In this document: one piece after another, positions 51,301 to 57,300 of the stretch | How positions within the stretch are numbered: the first letter of the stretch is position 1 | Layout of the letters: the number at the start of each line of letters is the position of its first letter | Source: Anodontia alba | Lineage: Eukaryota > Mollusca > Bivalvia > Lucinida > Lucinidae | Assembly: GCA_964016985.1 (NCBI GenBank) | Contig: OZ024828.1 | Span: forward strand, 81,390,033-81,454,032 | Direction of reading: 5' to 3' | DNA: 64,000 bases | Notes under the pieces: model-generated | What the model was told of the DNA's origin: nothing | Seen by the model: only the letters and a program-made list of their open reading frames with translations | Databases searched by the model: none | Made by a program: the position numbers and the translations under genes

Positions 51301-54300
51301 TTTCCCATACAAATGCACAGGGAAGCAAACTTGACCTTGCCGTAAAAAGGTCAAACGTCAACGTACGACAATTCTTTTAGCAATGTTGGTAGACCTCCCG
51401 TCCTCGATGATTCCTGCCAAGGTTCAGCCCAAAAACATTCTCGGTTCTGAAGGAGAAGATTTTTAAAGGTTTTTACCATATATGGGCGTGGCGGCCATCT
51501 TGGTCAACAGACCATGACCATTTTAGCAATTTTTCGTTCCCCCACCCTAAGGAGGCTCCATATGAAATTTGAGCAAAATTGGCCCAGAGGCTCCAGAGGA
51601 GAAGTTGTTTGAAATTCTGGTCATTTTTCCCATACAAATGCATAAGGAAGCAAAATTGACCTTAACGTAAAAAGGTCAAATGTCAATGTACGACCATTAT
51701 TTTAGCAATTTTGGTAGCTCTCCTGTTCCCAAAGATATATGCAAAGATTCAGCCATAAGGCATGCTCGGTTTTGGAGAAGAAGATTTTTAAAGGTTTTTC
51801 CCATACAAATGCATAGGGAAGCAAACTTGACCTTGCCGTAAAAAGGTCAAACGTCAACGTACGACAATTCTTTTAGCAATTTTGGTAGACCTCCCGTCCC
51901 CGATGATTCCTGCAAAGGTTCAGCCCCAAGGCATTCTCGGTTCTGGAGAAGACGATTTTTAAAGGTTTTTACCATATATGGGCGTGGCGGCCATCTTGGT
52001 CAACGGACCGCAACCATTTTAGCAATTTTTTGTTCCCCCACCCTAAGGAGGCTCCATATGAAATTTGAGCAAAATTGGCTCAGCGGTTTCAGAGGAGAAG
52101 TCATTTGAAAATGTTAACGGACGGACGCACGGACGGACGGACGATGGACGAAAAGTGATCACAATAGCTCATCCTGAGCAGAGCTCAGGTGAGCTAAAAA
52201 CAAAAAAAAAACAGATACCTGAGGTGATAATTTAAACACATATTTTTTTTCTTCTTCTTCTTTTTAAATCTTTACGAGAAAAATAGGCTTTGCACTTCTT
52301 GATTCACATGAAATGACACTTTTTTCTCTGAAAACAAAAAAACCTTAGTCATCTGTTCCAGTTTTGAATATCAAGGAGCATGCTGTTGATGGTCAGCACC
52401 ACTTTGCCAAAATAGAATTTGTTATAATGATATGACTGGAACAAAATCTTCCTTCAAGAGGTGACAGTTAATGAGAAATTATTCAAGACTATTGCAGTTA
52501 ATATTTCAAGAAACATATGCTTTGGATATTTGTTAACCCTTGTCCTGCTGAACCCGGATATACCCTGCCCTTGTAAACAGTGTAGATCCAGATCAGTCGG
52601 CTTCTTCAGAAGCCAACTGATCTGGATCTGCACTGTTTGCAATTAAGTATACAAATTTATAGCAATGATCCACATCAAGTAATCTGATTGGCTGAAAATT
52701 AGAAGTGGGCATGGCCTCTTAATTATTCAGCAGGACAAGAGTTCAAATTGCCTAAATATCCAAAATATATGTTCTGTGAAGAAATAAGAATGACTTACAT
52801 ATCATTCTGCTGCACTTAAGGATTCTTTACCACAGCAAACACATTTTAATGGCAACACCCTTGGAACAAATGCAGAGGTTGTAATGAGGATCCACTGTAT
52901 ATAAAGTCTTTATTAAAGCATAAAGCATATTTTGCACAGAGAAGTTTCCCTAACAAGACAAATCACAGTGTTTGCTAGATTTAAAAAATCAAACAGTCAG
53001 GAATAAACTTGAAAACTTTGGTCTCTGGAAATTATTTTTACCTTATAAATTACCAAGTGGGAGACATGTCAATGAAAGCAACTTGTCTAGGGGACAAACA
53101 ACAGCTAAAATCAACTTTTCCATCTCGACTTTAATTTGCCCCACACAAAAAGGATATGAGCCACCAATTGTGATGGTATTCCAATTGGTGAAGACTAACT
53201 CCAATTAGTGAAGACTAATATCAAGAGCCTGTTCTAAATCTCAGTGAGGTTTGGTTCTATGTCTATAGATGGTCAAGGATCCATAGAAGACAAGTGAACA
53301 GTAAAAGCTCTGACCTGACTAAGCATATCACTGCTGGAATTCCCAAAAAGTGGGAAATGTCATCTGCTTTTATAACTTTTTTGATGAATCAAACATTTTA
53401 TAAAATAGAACAAAAGATGAAACAAAATTATCTCCTAGAATTTCAAGTTGTAATATAGGAAACCGTCCAAGAAAACCAGTTTGCCCTCATCAAATTTAGC
53501 CCATGTTGGGCAAGTGGACGAGTGCTTTTTTTTAACAGAGTGTTTTTTTTGTTTGTCTGATTTGACTTTAACGTCGCTTTCAACACTCTTTCAGCATATC
53601 GCAATGGTGTCTGGATGTGGCAGGGAGCTCAATGCTCACTTTTAGAGTTCTGCCTCACTGAAATATATGCCCCAGACACTTTGACATGATATTCCATCCA
53701 GTCACATTATACTGACACTGAGCTGACCATTTCTAGCTCTACTTTCTCAATGCTAAGCGCCAAGCGAAAGAGCAGCTAGTACCAATTTTTGGTATGACCC
53801 GGCTGGGTATCAAACCCATAACCTCCCGGACCAGTCCCGGTCACAAAGCAGAGGCTCTACCACTGAGCAACGGTGCCGGTGTCTTTTAACAGTGTGTTCC
53901 TTTCAATCAAAGTTGTTTACCATATTTACCCTAAATTTGTAGACACCTTAATTCCTGACCATATATTTCCTAAATTTTCAACAAGTCTATCGGTATTTGT
54001 CTGTTGAAAGAACTGGTGAATGAGTGCAAAGTGTACCCTAAACCTTGATCAGATGCAGTGTTCTTCAGTCTACACTGTTTGCTCAGGACTGTCTGTCCCA
54101 ATAGGGTTATTATGACATTCTCAATATATTTTCATTGCTCCAGAAAAGGGATTATCAGGAAATTTTTTGTCTTATTTCTCCATAAAAACAAATGTTGTGG
54201 GTAGTCATTAGAAGATTAGAAGCACTATTAATAAGCACTACAACATATGTTTTGTGGAGAAATTAGAAAACTATCAACATTTAAGGTTGAAAAAAAAATA

Positions 54301-57300
54301 GATCCAACTTCAGTGAAGTTGATGTCGCACCTGACAAAAATAAATTTAAAACCATATCCAAACCACGTGCACTTCTGCAGACCTGGGAGAAGACATGTGC
54401 AAAGTTTCAAAAAGACTGGTTTAAAATTATATGAGCAGTTGTAATCACAAGGTACCCACTGTACCTTGTGAATGAGGTAAGTAAATGACAAAGTTCAAAA
54501 AGTACAAAAAAGTGACAAAAAATAACGCAAGGATTATATGAAAAGCACAAGCACATCTTCAGACTATGGAGAAAACATGTGCAAAGTCCAAAAAGATTAG
54601 TATAAAATTATATGAGGAGTTGTGCTCACGGGGTACTCACTGTCTATATATTGAGGGTGAAAAATGACTAAGTTCCCAATGAGGAAGAAGTGAAAAAAAA
54701 AAAAATCTAACAATTACATCCAAACCACATACACATCCTCATACCATGAAGAAAACGCACAAAAAGTTTCATAATAATCAATACAAAACTGTAAGAGGAG
54801 TTGCGCTCACAAGAGGTATCAACTGTTTATATATAAAGGATGAAAAATGACTAAGTTCACAATGTAGAAAAAGTGACAAAAAATGATCTAACAATTATAT
54901 CCAAACCACATGCACATCCTCATACCATTATGAAAACATACGCAAAGTTTCAAAACGATCGGTACAGGTGCGACAAAAAGTGCCTTATGTGAAGCTATGG
55001 AAAACAGTGCAGACTGGTTTTGATCATTAATCCATGTCATGCTGAATAAATTAAGATGCCACACTCACTTCTAATTCACAGCTACACTTACTTCTTATTG
55101 TCAACCAATCAGATTACTTGATCCTAGCTGTTGATAGAATTCACATTCTTAAGACAAACACTGCAGATCAATAAAGTTGGCTTTTCAGGAAGCCAACTGA
55201 TCTGGAGCTACACTGTTTGCAAAAGCAGGGCATATCCAGGTTCAGCAGGCCCAGGGTTAATGTCTGCAGATTGCATTATGTAGGTTTTTTCCCATTCTGG
55301 TTCTATTTTAGCATGTATTTTTAGCATGTATTTTTCTAGTTCTATTTTTAGTCACCTGTTGCTGTGGCTTCCAGATTGACCTGTGACCTGGGTGTCACAG
55401 CATGGGGATCAACTTCTGCCTCTTGCTCTTTCTGTGTATCTGTTTCCATGGCAATGTTGCGTTCTGTAGCAGGAGTGGGTGCTGGAGCTGGGGCTGGGAC
55501 TGCTTCCTGTTTACTAAAAAAAAAAATAATCATTACAAACATTTTCATTCAGACTTATAATGGAGACTCTCATACAATCACAACTGATTTCCGGAGGAGA
55601 TGAATTTCAACACATCAAATTTGGGTAGACAACATTCATCTTTACAAATCCAAAATATTTTTTTTTCTCAGCAGCAAAATGCTACCCATCTAGAACTAAA
55701 TGTTTAGTACTGAATTCTTACTGTGCTTATGGCAAAAATGAAAAACAATGACCTTTAACCTTTGTCATGCTGAATAAATTAAGATGCCATGAACACTTCT
55801 AATTGTCAGCCAATCAGATTACTTGATCAAAATTTTTTATTCGAATTCAGATACTGAATGGCAAACAGTGCAGATACAGATCAGTTGGCTTCTTCAGAAG
55901 CCAACTGATCTGAATCTACACTGTTTGCAAAGGCAGGGCCTTTGGGACCAGCAGGACAACGGTTGTCATGTGCCAATCAAAAAAAGATGGACCAAATCAG
56001 CTTACACATCCATGCAGTCTGATCAGGGCCTTCCCTGTTCTATTCTGTAAATGAACAATTTAAGTACCAGTGAAAATGAGCAGCCTGAGCTTGGCATGCA
56101 AGACAGATGATTCACATGAATAGTCAAGCTTTATTTTCTTGAAAAAATAAAAATGAATGTTTTAGAACCAATTTTGAATGGCTCTTTAGGGGTTTAGGTA
56201 AGTTTAGGTGTAATTAATACCTTGATTCTTTCATGTCTGATGACTGTGTTTTCTCAGCTTCTAACTCAGCTTCTTGTTTAATGTCAGCCTCTTCTTCCTT
56301 TGGTTTTTCCTCCACAGTTTTCTCTGCAGTTTGCTCTTTCTATAATTAATCAAAGGTATGTCATTTCGAACAAAGTCAAATAAAATTTATTTTGATAAGT
56401 ATGGTATATGGTAAGAAATCTTAATATTTCATAATTGTTCAATGATGCGGAACCATTTGAACAAATAGTCAATACCCTTTCAACAGAAGGCCCCATGTGA
56501 AATCTGTTGAAAGTTGTTCAAGCTGTTTCAGAGAAGAGGATACAGAGAAATTCACTATTTTATACATGTATATAGCCTAGGGGCAAAGGCAGATAACCCC
56601 ACGAGACAAACAGATTTTTCTATTTTTAGCTCTGGTGGCCATCTTCTTCATTGAAATTAACCCAGGAGTATAGGAGAGTTGTCATTTAACGCAAACTGTT
56701 GATGCCGCACGACGGACACTGACCAATCACAATAACTCACGATGAGCACTTCCTGCTCAAGATGAGCTAAAATGCAAATTTTAGGCCTAAAATAGAGTGT
56801 TCAAAATTGTAACAAAATTTTATGACATTTACTAAATTAAAAATAAAAGTAATTAAGACAAAACTCCTAGGAGCTTTTGTCAAGGCACTTCTAATGAGTA
56901 CCCACAATGTATGTTCTTAGTTCAAACTGGAATAAAAGTTTAGCCTGAAAAGTAATTACCTGTTCAGTTTCAACATCAGTTTTTTGTTCTTCTGCTGTTT
57001 GTTCATCTTTCTTATCTTCCTCCTTTTCTTCTGTTTCTCCTGTTTTTTCTTCTTTCTTTTCTTCTTCCTGTTTCTGTTCTCCAGCCTCCTCTTCTTTTGT
57101 TTCTTTTTTTTGTTCATCTACCTTCTCTTCTTTTTGTTCATCTACTTTTTCTTCTTTTTGTTCATCTACTTTCTCTTCTTTTTGTTCATCTACTTTCTCT
57201 TCTTTTTGTTCATCTACTGTCTCTTCTTTTTGTTCATCTACTTTATCTTCTTTTTGTTCACCTACTGCCTCTTCTTTTTGTTCACCTACTGCCTCTTCTT

